This document shows, one piece after another, positions 1 through 9,127 of a stretch of DNA of 64,000 bases. The stretch's first letter is position 1; the number at the start of each line of letters is the position of its first letter. The DNA is taken from the NCBI GenBank assembly GCA_900468535.1, contig UBTY01000029.1:3276-67275 (forward strand), read 5' to 3'. The translations under genes were made by a program, and so were the position numbers. A model generated the notes under the pieces. It was given only the letters and a program-made list of their open reading frames with translations. It was not told the origin of the DNA and did not search any database. This DNA is from Hyphomicrobiales bacterium. GTDB lineage: Bacteria; Pseudomonadota; Alphaproteobacteria; Rhizobiales; Rhizobiaceae.

Positions 1-44
1 CTCCTGATGCCGCGAACCGCGGTCTTTAACCTATGGAGTGTAGT

Positions 45-506
45 TCAGCGCTTCTTCTGGAAAAGCACCCAGACGGCGAAGGCCTTGCGATCCGACCGCG
101 GCGCAGAACTCAAATCTCTGATCGCCTGCTCAGCGTTGTCGATCAGCACCAGCACTTCAGCTCTGACGAACCGCGCAAGCGGATCGTAGTCGGCCCGATG
201 GCGCTCTTCCTGCAGGACCACGAATGTGTCAGCGAACGAAACGATACCGGCTGGAAAGCCGCGGGCGGCCGCAGCCTTGCAAGAGTTCTTGGCGACGCCA
301 TGCTCCAGAGTGCGATAGACTTGTGACCACGCGGCGTCGCTGCGCGCGTCGCCGACGCCAATCAGGAGATCGGCACATTCTCGCGCAAGAGCATGAAATA
401 ATGCGTAGTAGGCGGTGCTTACGCCTCTCTTCAAGTCTGATTGGCGCGGACGTTTCGGACTCGCCTTTGCGAGCCGCCGAGCTGTAGCGATAAGATCGTG
501 CGACAC
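45..506 (-). CDS. HEPN-domain protein (UPF0332-like)
   Basis: A 153-aa protein starting at GTG. It has the hallmarks of small helical HEPN proteins: STAYYALFHA at residues 30-39 and RHRADYDP at 102-109, the latter resembling the ADYDP signature of the UPF0332 group. HEPN proteins often act as RNases or as partners of small nucleotidyltransferases in toxin-antitoxin pairs. The gene follows the 98-aa gene upstream by only three bases, so the two are probably one operon. No nucleotidyltransferase motif is visible in that partner. The HEPN fold call is good; a toxin role is inference. Confidence 0.65.
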   Translation of the reverse strand: MSHDLIATARRLAKASPKRPRQSDLKRGVSTAYYALFHALARECADLLIGVGDARSDAAWSQVYRTLEHGVAKNSCKAAAARGFPAGIVSFADTFVVLQEERHRADYDPLARFVRAEVLVLIDNAEQAIRDLSSAPRSDRKAFAVWVLFQKKR

Positions 507-509
507 GGC

Positions 510-806
510 TCAGCTTGCAATCTTCTGCTGTTCGTCAAAATGATGCCTAATATGCGGGAAACGCGTTTCGCCGAGAGCGCTCAACGCCTTGCGGATCTCG
601 GTCGACAGCCCATAGGTGATCTTGGAGGCAATCGGCTTCTCAGAGTATTTATAATTCACGTCGACCAGCAGAATTGGATCACCATCGCTGTCCCGTTCCG
701 CCCGAATATCGGCGCCCGAAAAACCTGCGGCGCCAAGCCGGTCACGCAGAACCTTTTCAACGGCCTTCTTTGTTGTGCTCGAAATGCTCTGATCTTCGCT
801 CATCAT
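510..806 (-). CDS. Small hypothetical protein, operon partner of the HEPN gene
   Basis: A 98-aa protein, taking the ATG at 806; a longer reading frame reaches 986, but its extra 60 residues look non-coding. The predicted sequence alternates helix and strand, with an acidic/hydrophobic core DGDPILLVDVNYKYSE. I do not recognise the family. Its stop lies three bases before the GTG of the HEPN gene, which suggests co-translation. By position it could be an antitoxin or a cognate subunit, but no DNA-binding or nucleotidyltransferase motif supports that. Confidence 0.5.
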   Translation of the reverse strand: MMSEDQSISSTTKKAVEKVLRDRLGAAGFSGADIRAERDSDGDPILLVDVNYKYSEKPIASKITYGLSTEIRKALSALGETRFPHIRHHFDEQQKIAS

Positions 807-1173
807 CGCAATATAATCGATTCCATGAAAAAACGCCACTCCAGCAATGCAGTCCGAGTCGCCACCCGGTATGTCACGCGCTAACGCCTCAGCACCAGCA
901 AATTCTTCGCGGATCGCAGTTTCCCGCCATGCTTTGCCCTGGAAGGGCGAACAAGACTCCGCGTGAGCTATCCGTATTGCCGGCAATCATACGCTCCACC
1001 GGGGCGATCCATCTCACGGGCGAAGGAGGCGCCTTGCAGGTGGCTTGATATCCCAGCTTGCACCCGGATCACACCTGTGAATCGCTAATTTGTGTTGCGC
1101 CCCCAAGCGCTCATGCCCGGTGCTCTACAACAAGGCCCAGAGAAAAAAGCCTATGTAATCAACCTGTTGTGAC

Positions 1174-1189
1174 GTTGACCGCGGTCAAC
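1174..1189. promoter_or_regulatory. parS: parS-like centromere site, perfect palindrome
   Basis: The sequence GTTGACCGCGGTCAAC is a perfect 16-bp palindrome and fits the repABC parS consensus GTTNNNNGCNNNNAAC. RepB (4424-5386) would bind it so that RepA can segregate the plasmid. It lies about 1.9 kb beyond the 3' end of repC. A near copy follows 150 bp later. Confidence 0.7.
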
Positions 1190-1342
1190 GCTGAGCGGCG
1201 GGCACCCAAGATAGTCGCCTACGTCAATCGAGCCATTTTATGCCCATTAGAGCTCGGGATAACACGCTTCTCACGTATTGACACGCGCCGCAAATCGGCC
1301 GCCCGTGCCGATAAAAACCTCACAACCTCAGTGGGCTACTGC

Positions 1343-1358
1343 GATGACCGCGGTCAAC
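1343..1358. promoter_or_regulatory. parS: Second parS-like site, one base off consensus
   Basis: GATGACCGCGGTCAAC differs from the perfect site at 1174 only in two bases of the left arm, and its 11-bp core and right arm are identical. Two RepB sites 170 bp apart would be typical of a small parS cluster. Confidence 0.55.
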
Positions 1359-1487
1359 AATATCCGAAGGTAATCAGGGGCTGTGCTTGACAGACATCTT
1401 GTATAAGTGCTGACGCAGAGTCCGGGTTACAGCCGATTAGCCCTTCGAAAACATAAACCTGACCTGGAAAACCGTGAGCCAGCCGCA

Positions 1488-2891
1488 ATGCAACATGCAA
1501 AAATCGTGAGGACCCAGCACCCCGTTGGCCATGGCGTGTTTCATACCGGGCACATTACGACCACTGAAGTCTCAGCAGCCAAATTGGATTCGTCCGCCGG
1601 TCCACCGACTGGCGCGTTCAGCTATTTCTACGATTGTGGATCAGAGCAGAGCGAAGCCTTCAACGCAGAACTCGCATTACATCGCGAGCAATCTGGTGGT
1701 GAGACCGACATCCTGTTCGTCTCCCATCTTCACGCCGATCATATTAATGGAATTGATCGGTTACAGGGGATGGCGCTCGCTCGAAAGGTTGTCGTGAACT
1801 ATCTCGATGAGATAGGGAGACTGCTGTTCGTCCTTTCCGACTTCGACCGCGGGGCAGTGTCTCGCTCGTCCCTGGACTATTTCACTGATCCTGTTGCCTG
1901 GTGGTTCGGCCGCGGAGTGCAGCAAGTCATTTTCCTGCAGCCAGGCGGCCCGAACGACGTACCCCCTCCCCGTGCTGTGGATCCTGATTTTCCCCTTGGC
2001 GATTCCGGAGAGCGACGGCGCGCCCTGAGCCTAGATGACACGGACAGAACCGCGCGCCTCGCGAGTCGTCTGAACAGTCATCTCAAGGCGCCCCATGGTG
2101 AGGAATTTGAGGTCCTCGCCCCAGCGGAAACGACGCGCCCCGAGCAGAAGATGGCGCTGATCGCTGCGACAGGATCGTACTTCCAGCTCGAATGCAGGAC
2201 CTTTGCGGACGAGGACTGGCACGGTGCTGATTGGATCCTGCTACCGTATGTCCATCCATTGGATGACCCGGCGCGCAAACGCTTCGTGAAAGATCTAAGA
2301 GGCGCGCGCCCAGCGCGCCGTTCCGGCAAAGCTAAGCTGAACGCGGCGCTTCTTTCTCGGCTGAGCGCGATGGAACAGTGAGAGAGCTTGTCGCCATCTA
2401 TCAGCGCCATTTTCCAGGCGGGGACAACGCCATATCAATGTCCCTCTACTCCGGGCCATTCGCTCAGCGGGCCAGATCATTTTTGCTACACCGGCACCCG
2501 AATAGCTGGATGACTTCGATTGGCCGATTGGCTACGCTGAGTATGCCCGCTCCTACTGGCGGGATGATGGACTGGGATGGTTGGTACTGGGGACGCCTCA
2601 CTACTACAAGATAAATGGCGAAAGCATTGGCGCGAGTTTTACGAACCTTTCGGTGATTCCGTGGCGATCATGACGCTTCCTCACCATGGATCAGCCCACA
2701 ACATTCATCTGGATATTTTGGCGTTTAGCGAGGTTCACTATGCTCTTGCGCCGACTGTGGAGGCGCGGAACCGCGTGGCTCGCATGAGGGAAACGCTGGG
2801 TCTGGTGGCGAGCCTAGGAATTCGCACCCAGGCAATTGACGACCTGCGCCGCAGCCGGTTTCAGGTCACGTGCGAACGCTCGATGCCTTAG
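1488..2891 (+). pseudogene. MBL-fold metallo-hydrolase, disrupted by frameshifts
   Basis: The N-terminal part (from the ATG at 1488) carries the metallo-beta-lactamase zinc motif SHLHADHINGID and ends at a TGA at 2379. The expected continuation NAISMSLYSG is found in another frame directly after it, beginning with a GTG that overlaps the stop. The C-terminal block with GTGDASL and LPHHGSAHN, typical of the end of the fold, is back in the first frame from about 2577 to 2891. At least two frame changes are therefore needed to restore one protein of about 465 aa, and the region around 2480-2570 is damaged in every frame. Most likely a dead gene; sequencing error is the alternative. Confidence 0.7.
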
Positions 2892-3060
2892 GAGAGGCGT
2901 GATCAGAATGCTCACGTCGGAAATTCCAACGCAGATGGCGGCCTCCGCAGTCGTCGATGAACACGGGCAAAATGCTTCTTCCTGCTGATTAACCCAGCCA
3001 GAAGGGAGTTGCTCCCCGTGCCTGTCTACTCTGCGACGTGCAGCCCCGACGCCGCCAAAA

Positions 3061-4272
3061 TCACCCCGCCCTGAGATCCATTTGAGCATTTGCCTTCAAC
3101 GCAGCCATGACCATCGGCCCGAGCGAGAATTCGTTACGCTCCGCACGCCGGGTCAGATCGCGCAAATAGGCGCCCGCGGAATTGATCATGTTGGCGCGCT
3201 CGAGGATACATGCCATTGCCACACCCGCGTTTTCTGGTCCCATGACCTCGCAGGCATCCTGGTAAGCCGAGGCACTGACGCCGAGCATTGATCTGACCAC
3301 CACCGCGGCCGCCATGAGCTCGCGCCAACTGCTGACCGCTCCGCCTTGTGCATAATCGCAAATTTGCGGGCACGCCTTCAGCACGACCGAAAGAGGGAAT
3401 GTCTTAAGCGGCTCTCTCGCCGTGTCGGTCGTTCTCAGCTTTTCGCCCCGCTCTTTTTCAGAGCTAGGTTCAAGTTCAGTAATGGATTCTGGTTTTGAAT
3501 TCTGTATGTGGCGCTCAGCGTGGGCATCATTGGTGCTATCTTCTCCAGAATTATCGTTGAATTCGAGGAGTTTGAGGATGTCGCCCTTCAGCATCTCCAT
3601 CTCGCCAAGAATGCCCATCAATTCTGCCGTGGTTGGATTTTTAGGCAATCGGGCGATAAGGCTCACATAGGCGTTTTCGATAGCTTGCCAGTCGCCCTCA
3701 GCGCCTTCCTCGATCGCAGCGGTGATGAGTTTGCGCGTATCGCGCCGGCAAATCGTGAGCTTCTCTTTCTCTCTGCGATGGGTCGCGCGTGCTGCAATAA
3801 CATCCTGGGCAAGCATGGCGAGCTCTTCCGAACGGAGGAGGAGAGGGGACAAATCGAAGCCAAATGCTTGCTCGACGTCACCGGCGCCGTCCTTCCGGGA
3901 AAATCGCTTTCCGTTAGCGCTATCGCGCCGAACGATTAGCCCCGCCTCGACAAGAATGGCCAAGTGACGTCGAAGGGTCGATCCCGGCATTGAGTGCGCG
4001 CGCAGAGACAATTGCAGGTTCGATGGGAAAACGATTAGCTGCGCATCCTCACGCAATTCGTTTTCGGGATAGAAACTCAGGAGGGCGTCCAATACAGCAA
4101 GGCTGTTCGACTGGATGCCGAGCGCATCCATTGCCGCGGATGCGTCTCTGAACACCTTCCACTTGTCCGCGGCTTTGCCGGCCCTTATTTGCTTTGTCGC
4201 TTGCTGACGCCTCACTAAGGCGAGCGTCATTGGCCGCCGCCCGAACGGCGTCGTCACACTTTCCGTCTGCAT
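3061..4272 (-). CDS. repC: Plasmid replication initiator RepC
   Basis: A 403-aa protein of the usual length for RepC. It begins with TTPFGRRPMTLA and contains the N-terminal winged-helix region with LSLRAHSMPGSTLRRHL and LVEAGLIVRRDSANGKR, typical of RepC. RepC initiates replication of repABC replicons, and in studied members the origin lies inside the gene itself. It is the last gene of the repABC operon, separated from repB by a 151-bp spacer where the antisense RNA usually sits. Confidence 0.93.
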   Translation of the reverse strand: MQTESVTTPFGRRPMTLALVRRQQATKQIRAGKAADKWKVFRDASAAMDALGIQSNSLAVLDALLSFYPENELREDAQLIVFPSNLQLSLRAHSMPGSTLRRHLAILVEAGLIVRRDSANGKRFSRKDGAGDVEQAFGFDLSPLLLRSEELAMLAQDVIAARATHRREKEKLTICRRDTRKLITAAIEEGAEGDWQAIENAYVSLIARLPKNPTTAELMGILGEMEMLKGDILKLLEFNDNSGEDSTNDAHAERHIQNSKPESITELEPSSEKERGEKLRTTDTAREPLKTFPLSVVLKACPQICDYAQGGAVSSWRELMAAAVVVRSMLGVSASAYQDACEVMGPENAGVAMACILERANMINSAGAYLRDLTRRAERNEFSLGPMVMAALKANAQMDLRAG

Positions 4273-4423
4273 CGTCTCTCACCTTTGAGCAGGCAAAAGA
4301 AATTCGTTCGCCAAAACGGCGCCTAGACTCTTGACGATGATTCCCGGAAATGCGATTCTATCTTTGCTTAAGAGATAGGGGCTTCCGAGACGGCGACGTT
4401 TTGGGGCCTCTTTTCTTTTGCGG
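4273..4423 (+). ncRNA. incA: repB-repC spacer, probable incA antisense RNA locus
   Basis: In repABC plasmids a small counter-transcribed RNA that limits RepC synthesis is encoded in the repB-repC spacer, on the strand opposite to the operon. This 151-bp spacer has the right length and position. On the plus strand it contains a short hairpin, CGCC-aaaa-CGGCG near 4308-4322, and a T-rich run near 4410. I cannot define the RNA ends or a clear promoter, so the call rests mainly on position. Confidence 0.5.
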
Positions 4424-5386
4424 TTATGCTTCCTTCTCACTTTGACTGATGGCGCGGCGTTCCTCGAAGAGGGCAACCGCATCGTTTAACAGGAACGCCG
4501 CGAAATCGGCCGCTTCTGTTCGATCGATGGTAATCTCAAGCTTGGTTTTGCTCTGTTTTATGTGGGCAAGGCGCTCGCCGGACTTCCCTGACAGCACATC
4601 CGGCAAAGGCGCTGGACGGCGCGGCTTGAGCTTTGCAACAAGCGCCTTGAAGCGATCTTGCGACGGCAGGCGCTGAATATCAGCGCCGCCGACGATCTTG
4701 ATGGCATCCCGACCCGACGACTTTTGAATAAGCTCCACCAACTCCTGCCAGCTGCGTCGACCGACGCCCGGAGCTGGGCCAATGGCGTCAATCAACTCCG
4801 ATGGAAGTTGGTCGACAATGGCAAACATGCGAGAAATCTCCGCCTTGTCCAGCGACATGGCGGAGATAATCACCTCCCGGGGAAAGCGCTCCTTCAGGTG
4901 GTGCGCAAAGCGTGATTTCTCGATGTATGAGAGATCCTCACGCTCGTTGTTTTCCTGCCCTTGGGCGATGACAAGCTCTTCGTCCGACAGGTTCCGGACA
5001 ATCGCCTTGATCTGCTGGCCGAGATCCTGCACAGCACGCAAGCGACGATGACCGAACGCGACCTGATAGCGACCTGCGTCCGTCGGATGCGGACGGACGA
5101 GAATCGGCACCTGCTGACCCTGATCGCGGATAGATGCGAGAAGGCCTGTGATGTCGCCCGGCATACGGTCACGTACGAAGGACGGTTCCACCAAGACCGG
5201 ATCAAGTTCAATAACCGTTTGCCCTTCAGCGAGACGCCGTTCGATTTCATCCGCGCGTGCCTGGCGAGCCTTCTCCTCACGCATCGAGTTCGCGACCTGC
5301 CCAACTAGCTTGTTGTCGGAGGCCGGCGCCTTGGTCGGCATGTCTGCGTCGACCTGGATAAGGTTCAGGAGGTTCTTTCTGCTCAT
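4424..5386 (-). CDS. repB: Plasmid partition protein RepB (ParB family)
   Basis: A 320-aa ParB-family protein. Residues about 55-150 form the ParB/sulfiredoxin-like domain with VPILVRPHP and FGHRRLRA, followed by a helix-turn-helix region (SLDKAEISRMFAIVDQLP). It binds the parS sites and works with RepA in plasmid segregation and in repression of the operon. Its ATG overlaps the repA stop as ATGA, so the two are translationally coupled. Confidence 0.93.
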   Translation of the reverse strand: MSRKNLLNLIQVDADMPTKAPASDNKLVGQVANSMREEKARQARADEIERRLAEGQTVIELDPVLVEPSFVRDRMPGDITGLLASIRDQGQQVPILVRPHPTDAGRYQVAFGHRRLRAVQDLGQQIKAIVRNLSDEELVIAQGQENNEREDLSYIEKSRFAHHLKERFPREVIISAMSLDKAEISRMFAIVDQLPSELIDAIGPAPGVGRRSWQELVELIQKSSGRDAIKIVGGADIQRLPSQDRFKALVAKLKPRRPAPLPDVLSGKSGERLAHIKQSKTKLEITIDRTEAADFAAFLLNDAVALFEERRAISQSEKEA

Positions 5387-6597
5387 GTCGGTCTACCCCA
5401 AGCCTTCTTGATGAGCGTCTCGATTTCGTCATTTACGCTATTCATGGATTCAAGAGCCCGGTCATAGGTGCTTCGGGTGAACTGCCCACGCTCCACTTCG
5501 TAAAGCGTCTGATTTGTCAGGCCCGCGTCCGAGACCGCCGTCGATTTCAACATCGGAAAATTCAGGACGTGTGCACCAAAAATCGAGCGAAGATAGCCCA
5601 CCATCTGGTTCTGAGGGCCGTCGGACGGCTCAAACCTGGTTACAAGATAACGAAGCCAGGCAAAATCAACGTTTCCGCCGGCGGCGGCAACTTCCCGAAG
5701 CAAATCAGCAACCATGGCCAGGAATTGATTCATCGACATGACGTCCAGCATTTGCGGATGGACAGTCACGAGGACTGATGTCGCAGCTGTGAGGGCCGAG
5801 AGCGTGAGGTAGCCCAGTTGCGGTGGGCAATCGATGATCACGACGTCATAACCTGCGTTGACCTCGTCGATCGCGTCGCTGACACGCTGGAAGAACATGA
5901 CATCGCCGACTTTGCGGGTCATGAGTGCGCGAGGTGTATCGTGCTCGAATTCCATAAGCTCGAGGTTGCCGGGAACGAGATCCAAGCCGGGAATGTAGGT
6001 CTTGCGGACGAGGTCCTTGAGCGACCGTCGCTTGTCGTCGTAACGAATCGCGCCATACATCGTCTCGTTGTCTTTGACATCAAGTTCGGGCTGGTGTCCG
6101 TAAAGTGCCGACAGGCTGGCCTGCGGGTCGAGATCCACGGCGAGAACTCTGTAGCCGCGAAGCGCAAGGTATTGGGCAAGGTGGGCAGACGTTGTCGTTT
6201 TCCCAGATCCGCCCTTGAAGTTCATCACCGAGATGGTCTGCAACTCCTCGCCATCCCGTCGATGGGGCAGGTACCGGCGATCGGCCCGTCCGACCTTGTC
6301 GAGATGACGACGGATAGTGTCGATGTCCTCAACGGAGTAAGACCGGCGACCGCCCGGCGTTGTGCTCAGCTCCAGGCCGTCGATATCATTCGAAATCTGG
6401 CGAAGGTACACTTCCTTCACGCCAACCAGCTTCGCAGCTTCCGATGGTTGGAAATGCCTGATACCCTTCTGTGCGGTCGGCGGGAAAGTGCTGACATGGT
6501 GGGCCTGGAGCTGGATAGCGAGCGCCGAGGAGTGCCGGTCAATAAGGCTCACCAAGGTCTCGCGTGGTTGTGGCGTGGTTTCAGCCTTCGTTTTCAT
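5383..6597 (-). CDS. repA: Plasmid partition ATPase RepA (ParA family)
   Basis: A 404-aa ParA-type ATPase. An N-terminal winged-helix region (HFQPSEAAKLVGVKEVYLRQ) is followed by the deviant Walker A motif KGGSGKTTT near residue 130 and by VVIIDCPPQLG. It drives plasmid partition and, with RepB, represses repABC transcription. It is the first gene of the minus-strand operon repA-repB-repC, with an upstream region of about 500 bp. Confidence 0.94.
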   Translation of the reverse strand: MKTKAETTPQPRETLVSLIDRHSSALAIQLQAHHVSTFPPTAQKGIRHFQPSEAAKLVGVKEVYLRQISNDIDGLELSTTPGGRRSYSVEDIDTIRRHLDKVGRADRRYLPHRRDGEELQTISVMNFKGGSGKTTTSAHLAQYLALRGYRVLAVDLDPQASLSALYGHQPELDVKDNETMYGAIRYDDKRRSLKDLVRKTYIPGLDLVPGNLELMEFEHDTPRALMTRKVGDVMFFQRVSDAIDEVNAGYDVVIIDCPPQLGYLTLSALTAATSVLVTVHPQMLDVMSMNQFLAMVADLLREVAAAGGNVDFAWLRYLVTRFEPSDGPQNQMVGYLRSIFGAHVLNFPMLKSTAVSDAGLTNQTLYEVERGQFTRSTYDRALESMNSVNDEIETLIKKAWGRPT

Positions 6598-6622
6598 ATT
6601 CAGCCCAAAAATCGGTAACAGC

Positions 6623-6640
6623 GTTTCGTTGCGGCGAAAC
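6623..6640. promoter_or_regulatory. Imperfect palindrome just upstream of repA
   Basis: GTTTCGTTGCGGCGAAAC is symmetrical except for its two T/G pairs (GTTTCG..GC..CGAAAC). It lies 26 bp before the repA start. It resembles a spread-out ParB-type parS or an operator for RepA/RepB, but its arm spacing differs from the GTTNNNNGCNNNNAAC consensus, so the role is open. Confidence 0.4.
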
Positions 6641-7114
6641 CCACTATCGTCCGCTGTTGCAATAAGACCCGATTCTGGCTCGCGAGCAAGCTATTTAAGG
6701 TTAACAGAAACTTAACGTGGTTCCCTGGAAAAACTGCTTGGGGAAAAATCTCCAAGCCGCCGAGGTACTTATCCATCTCGCCTCGCGCTTATCGTGGGAC
6801 TAGACATTAGAAAAAAGGAGTCGAAAACTGCGGCGTCAAGCGCGCAAAGCATTTCCCGTCGATCTCAGCGCCAAATTCTGGCGTAAGTGATTCTCAGAGC
6901 CGGCCGATACCGATTAGGCCTGAAAGTCCCACGGTTTAATACCGATCGACCAGTATACCATTGAGTTGCACGGCTCGTTTTGGGCCTGAGGTTTGCCAGT
7001 TATGGAGTCGAGCCGACAATGGCTCAGCTACCAGCTGCTCAGGGATTGACGAGTTGTACTTTGGATGGGACTTTACAGCACTTCGTTGACTAAAAGCGGT
7101 GGCCTACTTCATTC
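6641..7114. other. Intergenic region upstream of repABC
   Basis: About 470 bp without a convincing gene. It probably holds the repABC promoter. A short inverted repeat GTTAA-N7-TTAAC occurs near 6699-6715. I see nothing else that I can name. Confidence 0.4.
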
Positions 7115-7471
7115 TCAGGACAGAAGTCGAGAAACGGTCTCAAGCAGCTTCTTCTCGTTGTAAGGCTTGTCGAGGACCGCATCGAAGACGTCGGGATGAG
7201 CGCGGCCGATGCTGCCTTGGGCACCGCTGACGAGCATGACGGGAATATGAGCCAGTTCGCCATCGGCCCGCATCGCCTGCGCCAGTTCCAGACCGGTCAT
7301 CAACGGCATCATGAAATCCGTGATCACGAGAGACGGCCGCTTTTCGCGTACGAGGGTGAGTGCTGCCTTGCCGTGCGACGCCGCCGCGACCTCATAACCC
7401 GCATCCTCCAGCATAATGGTGAGGACGTCGGCGATCAGAAACTCATCCTCGGCGATTACGATCAGCGGCAT
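7115..7471 (-). CDS. Single-domain response regulator
   Basis: A 118-aa stand-alone receiver domain: acidic pocket EDE near residues 8-10, phospho-acceptor Asp in VITDFMMP (near 52), Ser in LVSGAQ and Lys in LDKPYN. There is no output domain, so it probably relays phosphate or acts by protein contact. It sits 22 bp downstream of the KaiC-like gene on the same strand, suggesting an operon. Confidence 0.88.
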   Translation of the reverse strand: MPLIVIAEDEFLIADVLTIMLEDAGYEVAAASHGKAALTLVREKRPSLVITDFMMPLMTGLELAQAMRADGELAHIPVMLVSGAQGSIGRAHPDVFDAVLDKPYNEKKLLETVSRLLS

Positions 7472-7493
7472 CAGGGCGGGCTCATGCTTTCTT

Positions 7494-8957
7494 TCAGGCG
7501 TCTGTTTCCGGATCGATGGCAGTAGCTACGCCGGTTGTCGCTCCCGTCACGGGCTCAAGCGCAGAGACGACCGTCAAACCTCTGGACCCGAATCCGAGCT
7601 CATGGATGACCGGCTCGTAACCGCTGTCTCTCACCTTCAACACGGAGATCGTGCGTTTGTAACGAGATTCGAGCTCTACATGGCGCAGCATAACCAGATT
7701 ATCCAGTAGGCTGGAGATTTCCGAACCGGGGGCCGTCACCGTCGGGCCGAACAGATCCCGCAATTCCCAGGTCGCAAGAGTAGTAACACCTAGTGCCCGG
7801 ATTTCGTTCGTGAGCGCCGCAAAAAATTCGACGAGGCGCGAGGGATGGACCGCGGCCCGCTCGAAACCGCCGAGCCCATCGATCAAAAGGCGTTTGACGC
7901 CGCGCGACCGGATCGCATCGAGAAGGCGATGGCCGAGCTTGTCGAGCAGGTTTTCGGTCATCGGGTTGTAGATCACCTCAAGGGCGCCGGACTTGATGAG
8001 TGTCTCCAGATCAACCCCAAGCGCCCGCGCCTTCTTCAGCAGCCGGGAAGGGGTCTCGTAGAACCCAAAATGAAGCGCGGGCTCCTCGGCGCTCGCCTGG
8101 CTCAGGAAATTCAGTCCCAGCGAGGTCTTGCCGCATCCGGAGGGTCCGAACACGAGCGTTACGGAGCTTTCCGGCAGGCCGCCACCGAGCATGGCGTCGA
8201 ACCCGGCCGTACCCGACGCGATTTGCCTCCCGCCCGGTTCGTCGTCGACAGCTTCGGTGGAAAGGATCGACTCCAGTCGTGGATAGGCGACCAGCCCCGC
8301 TGAGGTGATTTCGAACTGGTGGTAACCGCCGAGCCCCGCACTTCCTCTCGACTTCTTGACCTGCAGGCGCCGCACTGTGCGAACACCGACAAGTTCGTTG
8401 TGCAACTCGATGACGCCATCGACCATGGTATGCTCGGGGCTGTCCTCGGCAATACGGGTGCTGGTCAGAAACAACACGGTGCAGCCGGCAAATGCGGCCT
8501 GGCTCTGGACCTCGGCCACGAAAGTCTTGACGTCGAGGCTCGTATCCGCACGGTCGCTGGCGTTCAGCAGACCGTCGAAGACCAGTAGCGTAGCACCCTG
8601 CCGGGCAATCTCCTGCCGGATGAGGCTGACGACCGCGGAAAGACCGTCGTCGCGGAGCGTCTGGAACACGCTGACATAGGAGATGCTCACGCCAAGCTGC
8701 GAGCGGTCAAAGAAGTCCAGCGTGCCGAGCGCCTGGAACAGACGATCGTGGGTCTCCGCCAGCAACGTCACATACAAGACCTTGCCGCCCCGGGCGACAT
8801 TGGCAAACGCCACCTGATTGGAGAGGATTGTCTTGCCCGCGCCGGGTTGACCCTGAACGATATAGGACGCGCCTTCAACGAGGCCGCCGCCCAGGATAAT
8901 GTCAAGGCGGGGGATCCCGGTGGACAGTCTCGAAAGCTCATGCATGGAAATGGTCAT
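7494..8957 (-). CDS. KaiC-like double-domain ATPase
   Basis: A 487-aa protein with two RecA-like KaiC domains. The first has Walker A GQPGAGKT near residue 36 and LLVFDGL; the second has GPSGCGKTS near residue 270 and LLIDGLGG. Such proteins outside cyanobacteria are linked to stress and signalling rather than a full clock. A response regulator lies downstream and a histidine kinase is divergent upstream. No kaiA or kaiB is visible in the window. The KaiC call is strong; the function is unknown. Confidence 0.85.
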   Translation of the reverse strand: MTISMHELSRLSTGIPRLDIILGGGLVEGASYIVQGQPGAGKTILSNQVAFANVARGGKVLYVTLLAETHDRLFQALGTLDFFDRSQLGVSISYVSVFQTLRDDGLSAVVSLIRQEIARQGATLLVFDGLLNASDRADTSLDVKTFVAEVQSQAAFAGCTVLFLTSTRIAEDSPEHTMVDGVIELHNELVGVRTVRRLQVKKSRGSAGLGGYHQFEITSAGLVAYPRLESILSTEAVDDEPGGRQIASGTAGFDAMLGGGLPESSVTLVFGPSGCGKTSLGLNFLSQASAEEPALHFGFYETPSRLLKKARALGVDLETLIKSGALEVIYNPMTENLLDKLGHRLLDAIRSRGVKRLLIDGLGGFERAAVHPSRLVEFFAALTNEIRALGVTTLATWELRDLFGPTVTAPGSEISSLLDNLVMLRHVELESRYKRTISVLKVRDSGYEPVIHELGFGSRGLTVVSALEPVTGATTGVATAIDPETDA

Positions 8958-9127
8958 CCGGTAGGGGAGGGTGATCGCAAACTAAGTCCAGCGGGCAATT
9001 TTGCAACAGCATCGGGGCAAGAAATGCTTTATTTCCCGGGTCGAGGGGGTATGGTCCGCGAAATGGTGTGTGAACTTGCTCTCGTTCAAGTTCTTGTCGA
9101 GTGACATCCCGAGATACGTGAAGGCCA

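Larger units (their letters stand above)
807..1487. other. Gene-poor interval holding the parS-like sites
   Basis: No convincing gene is visible here; the reading frames are short and lack family motifs. The interval holds the two 16-bp palindromic sites described separately. It lies downstream of the repABC operon, a common place for the centromere of such plasmids. Confidence 0.5.

Noticed and set aside
5818-6618. 266-aa plus-strand frame over repA
   Set aside because: Antisense to repA, which has all ParA motifs; no motif in the antisense product.
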